From positions 372,001-436,000 of the forward strand of contig NZ_FUXP01000001.1 of the NCBI RefSeq assembly GCF_900167055.1: a stretch of 64,000 nt of DNA, in the 5' to 3' direction. Below the pieces are notes generated by a model. That model was given only the letters and a program-made list of their open reading frames with translations, had not been told where the DNA came from and did no database searches. The stretch comes from Lysobacter spongiicola DSM 21749. GTDB lineage: Bacteria; Pseudomonadota; Gammaproteobacteria; Xanthomonadales; Xanthomonadaceae. Shown in pieces: positions 1-11,027 of this stretch. The translations under genes and the position numbers were made by a program. Position 1 is the stretch's first letter, and each line of letters starts with the position of its first letter.

Positions 1-998
1 GAGCCGTCGAACAGGGACCGGTGGGTGACCCGTGCGTTCGATGGCAGCGTGGCTTCGTCGACGGCGAAACCATGGTTCTGGCTGGTGATCATGACCCGGC
101 CGGTATCAAGGTCCTGGACGGGGTGGTTCGCACCGTGGTGGCCGAACTTCATCTTCATCGTGCGCGCGCCCACCGCCAGGCCCAGCAACTGGTGGCCGAG
201 GCAGATGCCGAATGTCGGGATCTTCCGCGAGATGAACTCGCGGGTGGCGTCGATCGCGTAGTCGCAGGGTTCCGGATCACCCGGACCGTTCGACAGCAGC
301 ACGCCATCGGGCTCGAGCGCCAGTACGTCCGCGGCGCTGGATTGCGCCGGCACCACCGTCACCCGGCAGCCGCGTTCGGCCAGCATGCGCAGGGTGTTGT
401 ACTTGACGCCGAAATCGTAGGCCACCACGTGGCGCTTGGGCTCGGTGACCGGCACCTCGCCGGTGTCGAGGTCCAGCTGTCCATCGCGCCACTGCAGCGA
501 CTGGGCCACCGTGACTTCCTTCGCCAGGTCCATGCCCTTCAAACCTGCGAACTTGCGTGCGGCCTCCAGGGCACGCTCGCGATCGATGTTCTCCCCCGCC
601 ATGAGCGCCCCGCCCTGGGCACCGGTATCGCGCAACAGGCGGGTCAGTTTGCGGGTATCGACATCGGCGATGGCGACCACGCCCTGCGCGACCAGCCATT
701 CCGGCAACGACTGTTCGCTTCGCCAGCTGCTCGGGCGGCGCGGCACGTTGCGGACGATCAGGCCGGCAGCCCATGCCTTGCGTGACTCGTCATCGTGCCG
801 GTTCACGCCGGTATTGCCGACGTGGGGATAGGTCAGCGTCACCAGCTGCCGGGCGTAGGACGGATCGGTGAGGATCTCCTGGTAGCCGGTCATCGCGGTG
901 TTGAAAACGACTTCGCCGACGGAAAGGCCTGATGCGCCTACGGAGATGCCCTCGAAGATGGTGCCGTCTTCGAGCGCGAGGATTGCGGTTTGGTTCAC
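1..998 (-). CDS. carA: Carbamoyl-phosphate synthase small subunit (C-terminus cut by window edge)
   Basis: Glutaminase subunit that hydrolyses glutamine and channels ammonia to CarB for carbamoyl phosphate, feeding arginine and pyrimidine synthesis. I read this frame directly from the reverse strand. It starts at a GTG (996-998) preceded by AAGG with 8 nt spacing and begins [17 protein letters not shown], the usual CarA N-terminus. Further in are [15 protein letters not shown] and the class I amidotransferase nucleophile elbow [10 protein letters not shown]. The visible end is [10 protein letters not shown]. About 332 residues are present of a usual 375-380, so the last ~45 and any carB lie outside the window. 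It lies downstream of dapB on the same strand with a 181-nt gap, which contains a possible -10 (TAGAAT on the minus strand at 1118-1123). Confidence 0.95.
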   Translation of the reverse strand, partial: MNQTAILALEDGTIFEGISVGASGLSVGEVVFNTAMTGYQEILTDPSYARQLVTLTYPHVGNTGVNRHDDESRKAWAAGLIVRNVPRRPSSWRSEQSLPEWLVAQGVVAIADVDTRKLTRLLRDTGAQGGALMAGENIDRERALEAARKFAGLKGMDLAKEVTVAQSLQWRDGQLDLDTGEVPVTEPKRHVVAYDFGVKYNTLRMLAERGCRVTVVPAQSSAADVLALEPDGVLLSNGPGDPEPCDYAIDATREFISRKIPTFGICLGHQLLGLAVGARTMKMKFGHHGANHPVQDLDTGRVMITSQNHGFAVDEATLPSNARVTHRSLFDG

Positions 999-1179
999 GG
1001 AGATCGCCTTGGCTGCCAGGGAACTGACTCCATTCGCGCAGCGCCGCCGGATCACGGCTGCAGCAAAGCACGAACACGGTGCTGGACCGGTCCGGAATGG
1101 AGTTCAGGCGAACGGGAATTCTAGCGATGAACGTTGCCGGGCGCCAGCAGTAGATCGGCCCGGATCCGCTCCGCCCCGC

Positions 1180-1890
1180 TCAGGAAAGCAACAGGTCCCG
1201 CAAGCGGTAGCATCCGGGGGGCCTGGCGGCCAGCGCGCTGGCAGCATGAAGCGCGCCCCGCGCGAAGATGTCGCGGTTGGTGGCGCGATGGACCAGCTCG
1301 ATCCGTTCGCCCGGGCCGGTGAACTGGACCGTATGCTCACCGACGATGTCCCCGGCCCTCAGCGAGGCGTAGCGGGGATCCGCGCCGCCCGCGGACGCGC
1401 GCTCACCCAACGCCAATGCGGTTCCGGACGGTGCGTCCTTCTTGTGCACGTGATGGGATTCCACGATGTCGCAATCCCACTGACGCAGCATCGCCGCCGC
1501 CCGCTCCACCAGGTCGGCAAGAACTGCCACGCCCAGGCTGTAGTTGGCCGCCCACAGCACCGGTATGGCTTCTCCCGCCGACTCGAGCGCCTGCAAATCC
1601 GCCTGTTCGAGTCCGGTCGTGCCCGACACCAGCGCCGCCCCGCGCTTGCCGCACAACGACAGGATCGACTGGAATCCGGGCGGCAGGCTGAAATCGATCG
1701 CCACGTCGAACGCCGGCACCCCATGCAGCTCCTGGGAAGCGAACTGCGGCACGCCATCCAGCACCCGCTGCGACGGCTTGCCGCCGGACACCGCCGCCAC
1801 CACCTGAAGGTCTTCATGTTCCCCGGCGAGGCGAAGCAGGGACTGGCCCATCCTCCCCCTGGCTCCGTGGATCAGTACGCGGGTGGGCAT
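1180..1890 (-). CDS. dapB: 4-hydroxy-tetrahydrodipicolinate reductase
   Basis: NAD(P)H-dependent reductase of the diaminopimelate/lysine pathway, cytoplasmic. The 236-residue protein has the nucleotide-binding loop GARGRMG at residues 9-15, VSGTTG near 88-93, and the family signature HHVHK (146-150) followed by DAPSGTA (152-158), which carries the catalytic histidine and substrate-binding lysine. It is shorter than the E. coli enzyme (273 aa) but both domains are complete. It sits between the peroxidase gene and carA on the same strand; dapB-carA-carB is a common gene order in this family. No strong Shine-Dalgarno precedes the ATG. Confidence 0.95.
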   Translation of the reverse strand: MPTRVLIHGARGRMGQSLLRLAGEHEDLQVVAAVSGGKPSQRVLDGVPQFASQELHGVPAFDVAIDFSLPPGFQSILSLCGKRGAALVSGTTGLEQADLQALESAGEAIPVLWAANYSLGVAVLADLVERAAAMLRQWDCDIVESHHVHKKDAPSGTALALGERASAGGADPRYASLRAGDIVGEHTVQFTGPGERIELVHRATNRDIFARGALHAASALAARPPGCYRLRDLLLS

Positions 1891-1966
1891 GGTCGGGTCG
1901 CTTCCAGCATCGGGGTCATGCCGGAAGCCTAGGTGGCCACGGGAGCCCGGGCAAGAGCGCGCGGCG

Positions 1967-3229
1967 TCAGAACCCGCTCGGGGGTGGCGTGTCGTCGCTG
2001 CGCATCGGCAACTGCGGGTACTCGATCTCCGGTACCTCGCCCGTCAGGGCGTGCAGGAAGCTGACGATGTCACCGACCTCGGCCGCCGTCAGCTCGGCTC
2101 CCAGCTGGGAGCTGCCCATGATCTCCACCGCCTCTGTCAGGCTCCAGACCTGGCCGGTATGGAAGTACGGTGCGGTCAGCGCGACGTTGCGCAGCGGGCT
2201 GGCGCGGAACACATACTCGTCCGTCGCCGTCTTCGTCACGTCGAACCGCCCGCGGTCGCCCGGCGGCAGCAATTCCGCGCCCGGCCGCTCGACCACTCCG
2301 AAGGGGAAGTAGGCACCGCCGCCCACGTTGACGCCGTTGTGGCATGCCGCGCAGCCCTTGCCGATGAACGTGGAGAGTCCACGGCGGGCGGCATCGTCAA
2401 GTGCGTCGGCGTCCCCGCGCAGGTAGCGGTCGAAGGGGGCATCGGGCGTGACCAGGGTGACCTCGAACGCCTCGATGGCGCGGGCGATGTTGTCGTAGCT
2501 CAGGGACCCGGACTCACCCGGGAAGGCCCGGTCGAAGCCTTCGACATAGCCGGGGATGGACTCCAGGGTCGCAACCACATCTTCGGGACGCGCATTCATC
2601 TCGACCGCGGCCTCGATCGGTCCCTTGGCCTGCGCCTTCAGGTCTTCAGCGCGGCCATCCCAGAACTGGGCGACGTTGAAGACGGCGTTGTAGACGGTGG
2701 GCGCATTGCGCGGCCCCTTCTGGAATCCGTGGCCGATCGATGTCGGGACGCCATCGACACCGCCCATGCCGACGTTGTGGCAGGTGTTGCAGCTGATGAC
2801 ACCGCTGGAGGAGAGACGGCCGTCGAACCACAACTGCCGACCCAGCGCGACCTTCTCCTCGGTGACCGGGTTGCCCTCGGGATCCTCTGCGCGCGCGGGG
2901 ATCGGCTTGAAGATCGCCCTCGCCTGCGCCATCAACTCGTCTGCGGGTTCACCGGGCAGCTCGCCACCGGCAGCGGAAACCGCGCTGCCCGCCGGCGGGA
3001 GTACCTCCCCTTCCGCCGCGGAGGCCGGGGCATTCGCGGCCACGCCGGCCGAGTCCACACCCGGCGCCTGTTCCCCCGCGGCTTCGCCCGCTCCGCTCCC
3101 TCCGGCCGGCGGCTCCCGTTCGCTGCAGCCTGCCAACGCCAGGACGGCAGCCACGGCAAGCGCCAGGGCTCGCGCGGCCGGGGCCCGGAACGGGCTTGAA
3201 TGATCCAGGACGACTCTCGAACGCTCCAT
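1967..3229 (-). CDS. Di-heme cytochrome c peroxidase-family lipoprotein
   Basis: Belongs to the CcpA/MauG family of periplasmic di-heme peroxidases, which reduce H2O2 with electrons from small c-type cytochromes. The chosen ATG has GAGGAG 6 nt upstream; a longer reading would add 13 residues without a ribosome site. The 420-residue product has a lipoprotein signal with lipobox LALAGC (Cys35), then an Ala/Gly/Pro/Glu-rich linker of about 65 residues, then the enzyme domain with two c-type heme sites, CNTCH (147-151) and CAACH (293-297). The long linker suggests a tethered enzyme held away from the membrane. It interrupts the usual dnaJ-dapB adjacency. Substrate specificity cannot be read from the sequence. 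Confidence 0.88.
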   Translation of the reverse strand: MERSRVVLDHSSPFRAPAARALALAVAAVLALAGCSEREPPAGGSGAGEAAGEQAPGVDSAGVAANAPASAAEGEVLPPAGSAVSAAGGELPGEPADELMAQARAIFKPIPARAEDPEGNPVTEEKVALGRQLWFDGRLSSSGVISCNTCHNVGMGGVDGVPTSIGHGFQKGPRNAPTVYNAVFNVAQFWDGRAEDLKAQAKGPIEAAVEMNARPEDVVATLESIPGYVEGFDRAFPGESGSLSYDNIARAIEAFEVTLVTPDAPFDRYLRGDADALDDAARRGLSTFIGKGCAACHNGVNVGGGAYFPFGVVERPGAELLPPGDRGRFDVTKTATDEYVFRASPLRNVALTAPYFHTGQVWSLTEAVEIMGSSQLGAELTAAEVGDIVSFLHALTGEVPEIEYPQLPMRSDDTPPPSGF

Positions 3230-3334
3230 GGCAGGCTCCTCGACGGGTTCTGGAGCATTCAGCCACAAACGCGGTCAAGGATTCCTGAGCTCGATCAAAC
3301 CGCAGCAGCCTCGTGATACGGCACAGCCGTTCGA

Positions 3335-4471
3335 TCAGGAAGTCATCCGGTCCCAGAACCCCTTTACGCCATCGATGAAAGTGGATGAACGCGGCGAATG
3401 CTTGCGGGCGCCCTCGCCGATGAACGTCGCCTCCAGCTTCTCCAGGAGTTCGCGCTGCTCCGCCGTGAGGTTCACCGGGGTTTCCACCACCACCCGGCAA
3501 TAGAGATCGCCGGGGTGGCGGCTGCGCACGGACTTCACGCCCTTGTCCCGCAGGCGGAACACCTTGCCGGTCTGGGTTTCGGCGGGGATGCGCAGCTCCA
3601 CCTCGCCACCGAGCGTCGGCACCCGGGTGACATCACCCAGCGCGGCCTGACCCAAGCGGATCGGCACGTCGCAGTGCAGGTCGTCGCCCTCGCGACGGAA
3701 GATCTCGTGCTCGCGCACCCGCACATCGACGTACAGGTCTCCCGGGGGGGCACCTGCCGGCCCGGCCTCGCCCTCGCCGCTCAGGCGGATCCTGTCGCCG
3801 TTGTCGACGCCCGCGGGAATCTTGACCTGCAGGTTCTTGACGTTCTCGATGCGGCCCTGGCCGTGGCAGTCCCCACACGGATTGGCGATGATCTGGCCGC
3901 GCCCGCCGCAGTGCGGACAGCCCTGCTGCATCGAGAAGATGCCGCGCTGGAAGCGGACCTGGCCGCGACCACCGCAGGTCGCGCAGGTCTCCAGCTTCCC
4001 GTCGTCGGACCCGGTGCCGTCGCAGGTGTCGCACTCGTCCAGCGTCGGGACCTGGATCTCCTTCTCGACGCCGCCAACGGCCTCTTCCAGCGACAGCTCC
4101 ATCACGTAGCCGATGTCGGCACCACGCCTGGGGCCGCGCCCACCGGCACCGCCACCGAAGATGTCGCCGAAAATGTCGCCGAAAATGTCGCCCATGTCCG
4201 AATAACCACCGGGGCCGCCGGGGCCACCCCTGCCACCCATGCCGTGCTCGAAGGCGGCATGGCCGTGCTGGTCGTACATGCGGCGGCGATTCGGATCGGC
4301 CAGGACCTCGTACGCCTCCTTGCACTCCTTGAACGCGGCTTCGGCCGCGGCGTCGCCCGGGTTGCGGTCCGGGTGGTGTTTCATCGCGCATCGGCGATAC
4401 GCCTTCTTGAGATCCTCGGCACCGACGTTGCGGGCCACGCCCAGGACTTCGTAATAGTCGCGTTTGCTCAT
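3335..4471 (-). CDS. dnaJ: Chaperone DnaJ (Hsp40)
   Basis: Co-chaperone that stimulates DnaK ATP hydrolysis and delivers unfolded substrates. The 378-residue protein starts [11 protein letters not shown] after an AGGGGGAA ribosome site. The J domain carries HPD at 33-35. A Gly/Phe-rich stretch (about 75-110, with a repeated [13 protein letters not shown] segment) follows. Four zinc-finger repeats follow in order: [27 protein letters not shown] and CGDCHGQGR. The C-terminal substrate-binding and dimerisation domains are complete. It is downstream of dnaK, separated by a 140-nt spacer that contains two GC-rich hairpins and shows no clear promoter of its own. Confidence 0.97.
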   Translation of the reverse strand: MSKRDYYEVLGVARNVGAEDLKKAYRRCAMKHHPDRNPGDAAAEAAFKECKEAYEVLADPNRRRMYDQHGHAAFEHGMGGRGGPGGPGGYSDMGDIFGDIFGDIFGGGAGGRGPRRGADIGYVMELSLEEAVGGVEKEIQVPTLDECDTCDGTGSDDGKLETCATCGGRGQVRFQRGIFSMQQGCPHCGGRGQIIANPCGDCHGQGRIENVKNLQVKIPAGVDNGDRIRLSGEGEAGPAGAPPGDLYVDVRVREHEIFRREGDDLHCDVPIRLGQAALGDVTRVPTLGGEVELRIPAETQTGKVFRLRDKGVKSVRSRHPGDLYCRVVVETPVNLTAEQRELLEKLEATFIGEGARKHSPRSSTFIDGVKGFWDRMTS

Positions 4472-4533
4472 CTGCTGCTGGTTCCCCCTGCCCCACCGGG
4501 ACAGGTCGGGACGCGGTGTTTGTTTAAACGACA

Positions 4534-4589
4534 AGGGTCCGGAAGCGCGAACGGTCCCGGACCCTCACCCCGGGCCCGCGTGGGGCCCG
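4534..4589 (-). terminator. Paired hairpins between dnaK and dnaJ (possible attenuator)
   Basis: Two perfect inverted repeats lie in the dnaK-dnaJ spacer: a 9-bp stem (4534-4542 with 4557-4565) and a 7-bp stem (4571-4577 with 4583-4589). Read on the minus strand, the second-met stem is followed by TTGTCGTTT, a weak U-rich tail. Partial termination here could lower dnaJ relative to dnaK. The regulatory role is inferred. Confidence 0.45.
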
Positions 4590-4611
4590 TTTCGGCATGG
4601 CGGTGGCCGAA

Positions 4612-6534
<1,923 letters not shown>

Positions 6535-6609
6535 GTTGCTGCTCCCTCTCGAATCCGGAATGTCTGAAATGTCTTGATCAGGGGGCGGTCTCGGCCGCCA
6601 ATGACCGCT

Positions 6610-6637
6610 ATCTGGGGACGCCGCCCCCCAGTTCAAG
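6610..6637 (-). promoter_or_regulatory. Sigma32-type heat-shock promoter for dnaK
   Basis: On the minus strand CTTGAA (6632-6637) is followed after exactly 14 nt by CCCCAGAT (6610-6617), close to the RpoH consensus CTTGAA-N11-16-CCCCATNT. Transcription would start near 6602, giving a leader of about 68 nt. It lies entirely in the grpE-dnaK gap. Confidence 0.8.
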
Positions 6638-6649
6638 AACGATGGCGGC

Positions 6650-7168
6650 TCAATCGGACTTGCTGACCACCACCAGGGCGGGACGCAGCAGGCGCTCGTT
6701 CAGCAGCCACCCCTTCTGGTAGACCTGCACCACGTGGCCGGGCGGGTGGTCGGCGCTCTCGACGGTGCTCATGGCCTGGTGGTGCTCCGGATTGAACGGC
6801 TGTCCCACCGGATTCACCTCGACCAGCCCGTTGTCGGCGGCCACCTTCAGCAGTTGCTTCAGGGTCAGCTCCATCCCTTCGCGCAGGGCGGAGGCCCCGT
6901 CGGCGTTCACGCCCAGTCCCGCTTCCAGGCTGTCGATGACCGGCAACAGCTGGCCCAGCAAGCGCTCGTTGGCGAACTTGCGCGCCATGTCGACGTCACG
7001 CGTCAGGCGCTTGCGCTGGTTGTCGAGGTCGGCACGCTCGCGTAGCGACTCCTCGCGCAGCTGCGCCAACTCGGCTTGCACGGCCTCCAGCTCTGCCGCG
7101 ATGGGCGACTGCACGTCGGTATCGACATCGGCCTGCTCGGCCGCTTCCTTCATCGGTTCGGTTGTCAT
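6650..7168 (-). CDS. grpE: Nucleotide exchange factor GrpE
   Basis: Releases ADP from DnaK so that substrate cycling can continue. The 172-residue protein has an acidic N-terminal arm, a long heptad-rich helix (about 25-75, [16 protein letters not shown] onward) used for dimerisation, the motif [12 protein letters not shown], and a C-terminal beta domain with [24 protein letters not shown] and VVVSKSD. It sits between hrcA and dnaK and is preceded by its own sigma32-type promoter overlapping the hrcA stop codon. Confidence 0.97.
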   Translation of the reverse strand: MTTEPMKEAAEQADVDTDVQSPIAAELEAVQAELAQLREESLRERADLDNQRKRLTRDVDMARKFANERLLGQLLPVIDSLEAGLGVNADGASALREGMELTLKQLLKVAADNGLVEVNPVGQPFNPEHHQAMSTVESADHPPGHVVQVYQKGWLLNERLLRPALVVVSKSD

Positions 7169-7220
7169 GCTCTGCTCTGGTCCTGGCGCCGGAAGGCGCG
7201 TTTCACGCGACAGGAACGAG

Positions 7221-7248
7221 CAATGGGGCCGGCGAGCACCAATTCAAG
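7221..7248 (-). promoter_or_regulatory. Sigma32-type heat-shock promoter for grpE
   Basis: On the minus strand CTTGAA (7243-7248) is followed after 14 nt by CCCCATTG (7221-7228), an excellent RpoH match. The -35 element overlaps the last codons of hrcA. This lets grpE-dnaK-dnaJ be heat-induced independently of the hrcA promoter. Confidence 0.85.
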
Positions 7249-8302
7249 CCGGGGGCGGTTTTGAACCATCGAAAGCCCGTCCCAGAGCATCCGCCGCGGC
7301 CTGCACCACTGGAATGACGCGTTCGTACGCCATCCGGGTGGGCCCGATGACGCCCAGCACGCCCAGCACGCGGTCGCCGGCGACGTAGGGGGCGGAGACG
7401 ACGGAGACGCCGTCGAGGGGCGCCAGGCCGGTTTCCTCGCCTATGAAGATGCGCACGCCTGGCGCCTGCACGGTGCGCTCCAGCAACTGCAGGATCTCGC
7501 GCTTGCTGGCGAATGCCTCGAACAGCTCGCGCAGGCGGTCCAGGTCCGCCAGCTCCTGCAGCCCCATGAGGCGGGTCTGGCCTGCCACCAGCATGTCCTC
7601 GTGCCCCGGCACCAGCACCTGCTCGGCAAGCTCGACCGACTGGGCGAGCACCTGCTCCATCTCGACCCGTGCGGACTTCAACTCGCGCAGCAGGGTCGCC
7701 CGGATCTCCGCGACCGAACGCCCGGCGAAGTGGTGGTTGAGGTAGTTGGCGATGCGCTCCAGCTCGCCCTGGTCATAGGCGCGCCGGGTTTGCAGCACCC
7801 GGTTCTGCACCTCGTTGTCGGCGAACACGAGGATTGCCAGGACCCGCTCCGCGTCGATCGCAACGAATTCCAGCCGGCGGAACGCGAACTGCTCCCGGCT
7901 GGGAACGCTCACCACCCCCACGAAGTGGGTCATCGCCGACACCAGTTCCGATGCGCTGTCCAGCAGCACGCGGGTACCGGCACCACTCGGGAGTTCATTG
8001 CGCAGGCGCACCAGCTCGCCTTCCGGCAATGGCCGGACCTGCAGCAGCGAATCGACGAACAACCGGTAACCCTGCGCGGTCGGAATCCGTCCGGCCGAGG
8101 TATGCGGTGCACTCAGCAGCCCGACGTCCTCCAGGTCGGCCAGGATGTTCCGCACGGTTGCCGGGCTCACGTCCAGCCCCGAGTGGCGGGCAAGTGTCTG
8201 CGAACCGACCGGCTCGCCACTGCGGATGTAGCGCGAGATCAGCGTGCGCAGCAGGTGGCGCGCACGGGGATCCTGGGTCGGGTCGGCGGATTTCCGGTTC
8301 AT
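7244..8302 (-). CDS. hrcA: Heat-inducible transcription repressor HrcA
   Basis: Repressor that normally binds CIRCE operators and is folded by GroEL. The 352-residue protein has an N-terminal winged helix (about 15-80, with SGEPVGSQTLA and VSPATVRNILADLEDVGLL) and a GAF-like core ending in VLGVLGVIGPTRMAYERVIP, the family's C-terminal signature. It heads the heat-shock block and is divergent from recN. I found no CIRCE inverted repeat upstream of it or elsewhere in this block, so its targets (probably groESL) are likely outside the window. Its own promoter looks like a sigma70 type. Confidence 0.95.
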   Translation of the reverse strand: MNRKSADPTQDPRARHLLRTLISRYIRSGEPVGSQTLARHSGLDVSPATVRNILADLEDVGLLSAPHTSAGRIPTAQGYRLFVDSLLQVRPLPEGELVRLRNELPSGAGTRVLLDSASELVSAMTHFVGVVSVPSREQFAFRRLEFVAIDAERVLAILVFADNEVQNRVLQTRRAYDQGELERIANYLNHHFAGRSVAEIRATLLRELKSARVEMEQVLAQSVELAEQVLVPGHEDMLVAGQTRLMGLQELADLDRLRELFEAFASKREILQLLERTVQAPGVRIFIGEETGLAPLDGVSVVSAPYVAGDRVLGVLGVIGPTRMAYERVIPVVQAAADALGRAFDGSKPPPA

Positions 8303-8310
8303 TGCCTATC

Positions 8311-8339
8311 GATATAGGTCCGTGGCCCCACGGGTGCAA
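8311..8339 (-). promoter_or_regulatory. Sigma70-type promoter for hrcA
   Basis: On the minus strand TTGCAC (8334-8339) is separated by 17 nt from TATATC (8311-8316), only 9 nt before the hrcA ATG, so any leader would be very short. No sigma32 match is visible here, unlike grpE and dnaK. Confidence 0.55.
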
Positions 8340-8374
8340 GCGCATCGACCCGATGCCTCCACGGCATGGGGCGC

Positions 8375-8383
8375 TGATAGAAT
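8375..8383 (+). promoter_or_regulatory. Extended -10 element for recN
   Basis: TGATAGAAT (TGn followed by TAGAAT) lies 9 nt before the recN ATG, divergent from the hrcA promoter. No LexA-type operator is evident to me in this 90-nt gap, although recN is SOS-induced in many bacteria. Confidence 0.5.
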
Positions 8384-8392
8384 CGCCGCCGC

Positions 8393-10060
8393 ATGCTCGC
8401 CCACCTCTCCCTCAAGCAATTCGCCGTGGTCAGCGAGGCGGAACTCGCCTTCGGACCGGGGCTCACCGTGATCTCGGGCGAAACCGGCGCCGGCAAGTCG
8501 CTGCTGGTGGATGCGCTCGGGCTGTTGTCGGGCCTGCGCGCCGACAGCGGCGTCGTCCGCCATGGCGCCGACCGGGCCGAGGTGCTGGGTGAGTTCTCGC
8601 TGGAGGACGTGCCGGCGGCCCGTGAGTGGCTGGTGGCGAACGAGCTGGACGAGGAAGACACCTGCCAGATCCGCCGCGTGGTTCGCGCCGACGGCGGCTC
8701 CCGGACCTGGATCAACGGCCGGCCGGTGACGCTGACGCAACTGGCGGCGCTGGCGGGCTGCCTGGTGGAGATCCACGGCCAGCACGAGCACCAGGCACTG
8801 ATGTCCCGCCCCAGCCAACTGGCGCTGCTCGATGCCTTTGCCCGCACCGCCCCCGAGCTCGAGGCGGTGGCGGCGGCAGCCAATCGCTGGACCGACCTGC
8901 TTCGCGAACGCGACAGGCTGTCTTCCCAAGGAGACGTGAGCGAGCGGATCGATTGGCTGGCCCACCAGCACGCGGAGCTGGAGCGCGAGACGCTCGAGCC
9001 CGAGTCGATCGAGCAACTGCAGCGCGATCATCGTCGCCAGGCCCATGCCTCGGACCTCATCGCCGCCTGCGAAACCGCCTTTGCCCGGCTTGGTGGCGAC
9101 GAGAACGAGTCGGTGACCCGCTCACTGGGCCGGGTGCGTGCAGAGCTGCAACGCGTCGCCGAGCACGAGCCGCGCCTTTCGCAGGTCGATGCGATGCTCG
9201 ACACCGCCGCGATCCAGGTGGACGAGGCGCACGCCCTGCTCGACCGGGTCCTCAGCGACCTGGACCTGGACCCGTCGGCATTCGACTCGATCGAACAACG
9301 CCTGGGCCGCCTGCACGACCTGGCCCGGAAGCACCGCGTGGCGCCGGAGCAGTTGGCCGCCCAGCGCGATGCGATCGAAGCCGAGCTGGAGGAGCTTCGT
9401 GGGGCCGGCGCCCGCCTGGAGAAGCTCGACCTTGAGATCGAGCAGGCACGCCAGCAGTGGCGCTCGGCCGCCGACGTGCTTGGCGCGCAGCGCAGGTCGG
9501 CCGCGGCCACGCTTGCCGAAGCGACGACGGCCTTGATCACCGAGCTGGGCATGGGCGGCGGACGCTTCGATGTCGCCCTTGAGCCCGTCGATGCCGACAA
9601 GCCGGATCCGCAGGGTGGCGAGCGGGTGGAGTTCCTGGTGGCGGCCAACCCCGGCCAGCCGCCCCGCCCGCTGCGAAAGGTCGCCTCGGGCGGCGAACTG
9701 TCGCGCATTTCGCTGGCCATCGAAGTTGCCGCGCTTGGCCTGGATGCGGTGCCGACCATGGTGTTCGACGAGGTCGACTCCGGCATCGGCGGCGGCGTGG
9801 CCGAGATCGTCGGCCAGAAGCTCAGGGCGCTGGGCGCGAGCCGGCAGGTGCTCTGCGTGACCCACCTCCCCCAGGTCGCAGCCCAGGGACATGCGCACTA
9901 CCGCGTGAGCAAGGCGGCAAGCGAGGGCGTGACCCAGAGCCAGGTCAAGCTGTTGGACGGCAAGCAGCGCCAGGAGGAACTGGCGCGGATGCTGGGTGGC
10001 GTGGAGCTGACGCCGGAGGCGCGTGCAGCGGCGCGCCGGCTGCTGCGCGACGTCGACTGA
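8393..10060 (+). CDS. recN: DNA repair protein RecN
   Basis: SMC-like ATPase acting early in double-strand-break repair. The 555-residue protein has Walker A GETGAGKS at 29-36, a central coiled-coil region (about 155-370), the ABC-type signature VASGGELSRISLAIE and a Walker B/D-loop segment TMVFDEVDSGIGGG followed by VLCVTHLPQVAA. Length matches the family (about 550). It is transcribed alone, divergent from hrcA, and ends 3 nt before the convergent fur stop codon. Confidence 0.97.
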   Translation: MLAHLSLKQFAVVSEAELAFGPGLTVISGETGAGKSLLVDALGLLSGLRADSGVVRHGADRAEVLGEFSLEDVPAAREWLVANELDEEDTCQIRRVVRADGGSRTWINGRPVTLTQLAALAGCLVEIHGQHEHQALMSRPSQLALLDAFARTAPELEAVAAAANRWTDLLRERDRLSSQGDVSERIDWLAHQHAELERETLEPESIEQLQRDHRRQAHASDLIAACETAFARLGGDENESVTRSLGRVRAELQRVAEHEPRLSQVDAMLDTAAIQVDEAHALLDRVLSDLDLDPSAFDSIEQRLGRLHDLARKHRVAPEQLAAQRDAIEAELEELRGAGARLEKLDLEIEQARQQWRSAADVLGAQRRSAAATLAEATTALITELGMGGGRFDVALEPVDADKPDPQGGERVEFLVAANPGQPPRPLRKVASGGELSRISLAIEVAALGLDAVPTMVFDEVDSGIGGGVAEIVGQKLRALGASRQVLCVTHLPQVAAQGHAHYRVSKAASEGVTQSQVKLLDGKQRQEELARMLGGVELTPEARAAARRLLRDVD

Positions 10061-10063
10061 GCG

Positions 10064-10465
10064 TCAGCGCTTCTTGCGTACGTAGAGCACCAGCGAGTGC
10101 TCCTCGATCTGGTAACCGTGCTGTTCGGCGATCCTGGCCTGCAATTCTTCGATCTCGCTGCTCTCGAACTCGATGATCTTTCCGGTCTCGATGTCGACCA
10201 TGTGGTCGTGGTGCTGCCCGCGATCGAGCTCGTAGACCGATTGGCCGGACTCGAAATTGTGCTTGAGCACCAGGCCCGCACTCTCGAACTGGGTCAGCAC
10301 GCGGTACACCGTAGCCAGGCCGATGTCCTCACCCTGGTCGAGCAGGAGCCGGTAGATGTCCTCGGCAGTCATGTGGCGCGGCTTTGCCTGTTCCAGCAAC
10401 TCCAGTATGCGCATCCGCGGGTGCGTCACCTTGAGTCCAGCCTTCCGCAGTTCGTTCGATTCCAT
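10064..10465 (-). CDS. fur: Ferric uptake regulator Fur
   Basis: Fe(II)-dependent repressor of iron-uptake genes. The 133-residue protein starts MESNELRKAGLKVTHPRMR; a longer in-frame extension is rejected because it covers the bamE promoter region. The winged helix includes DIGLATVYRVLTQFE and the metal site QHHDHMVD (84-91). The CxxC pair found just after HHDH in E. coli Fur is replaced by DIET (91-94), as is known for xanthomonad and pseudomonad Fur, so it should lack the structural zinc site. It is divergent from bamE (126-nt gap) and convergent with recN. Confidence 0.97.
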   Translation of the reverse strand: MESNELRKAGLKVTHPRMRILELLEQAKPRHMTAEDIYRLLLDQGEDIGLATVYRVLTQFESAGLVLKHNFESGQSVYELDRGQHHDHMVDIETGKIIEFESSEIEELQARIAEQHGYQIEEHSLVLYVRKKR

Positions 10466-10591
10466 CGGCTTCCCGTTCGGCGCGCTGCGACGCCGATGCA
10501 TTGCAATCCAGTATGAACAAGGCGCGGCAGCGTCTGCGCCATGGCCGCGGCAGTGTATCATCGGCCCGATATCCACCTGCCGCGGAAAACG

Positions 10592-10987
10592 ATGCCCAAG
10601 CACCCGATGCGTACCCTCCTGCTCGCCTTCGCCGTTGCCCTGGTGGCAAGTGGCTGCGGCATCGTCTACCGGCAGCCGATCTACCAGGGCAATCTGCTGG
10701 AAAAGAATGCGGTCGACCAGCTGCAGGAAGGCATGAGCAAGCAGCAGGTCCAGGGCCTGCTCGGCACGCCCTCGATCCAGGACCCGTTCCACCAGGATCG
10801 CTGGGACTACGCTGCCACCGAGCGCACCGATCGCCGCGCCCGGACCCGGGTGAAGAACCTGACCCTGTGGTTCGAGAATGACGTCCTGGCCCGCTGGGAG
10901 GGCGAGTACTTCCCGGAGCAGGACGCGGAACTCGCCAAGTCCGCCCGGAAACAGTTCGGCCCGAACCTCGCGCGCGACCGGAAGTAA
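10592..10987 (+). CDS. bamE: Outer-membrane assembly lipoprotein BamE (OmlA/SmpA)
   Basis: Lipoprotein subunit of the beta-barrel assembly machine. The 131-residue protein has a signal peptide and lipobox VASGC (Cys22), then the SmpA/OmlA domain with QGNLLEKNAVDQLQEGMSK, QVQGLLGTPSIQDPF and WDYAA. The ATG at 10592 follows GGAA; an internal Met six codons on is an alternative. Divergence from fur is a conserved arrangement first described as the omlA-fur region of Xanthomonas. It has a long polar C-terminal tail beyond the core fold. Confidence 0.93.
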   Translation: MPKHPMRTLLLAFAVALVASGCGIVYRQPIYQGNLLEKNAVDQLQEGMSKQQVQGLLGTPSIQDPFHQDRWDYAATERTDRRARTRVKNLTLWFENDVLARWEGEYFPEQDAELAKSARKQFGPNLARDRK

Positions 10988-11027
10988 CGGCACCCGCCTT
11001 CCCGGTTTTTTCCGGCGGCACCGTGTG

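Noticed and set aside
8303-8392. A CIRCE operator or LexA box in the hrcA-recN gap
   Set aside because: No TTAGCACTC/GAGTGCTAA-type repeat and no convincing LexA palindrome is present.
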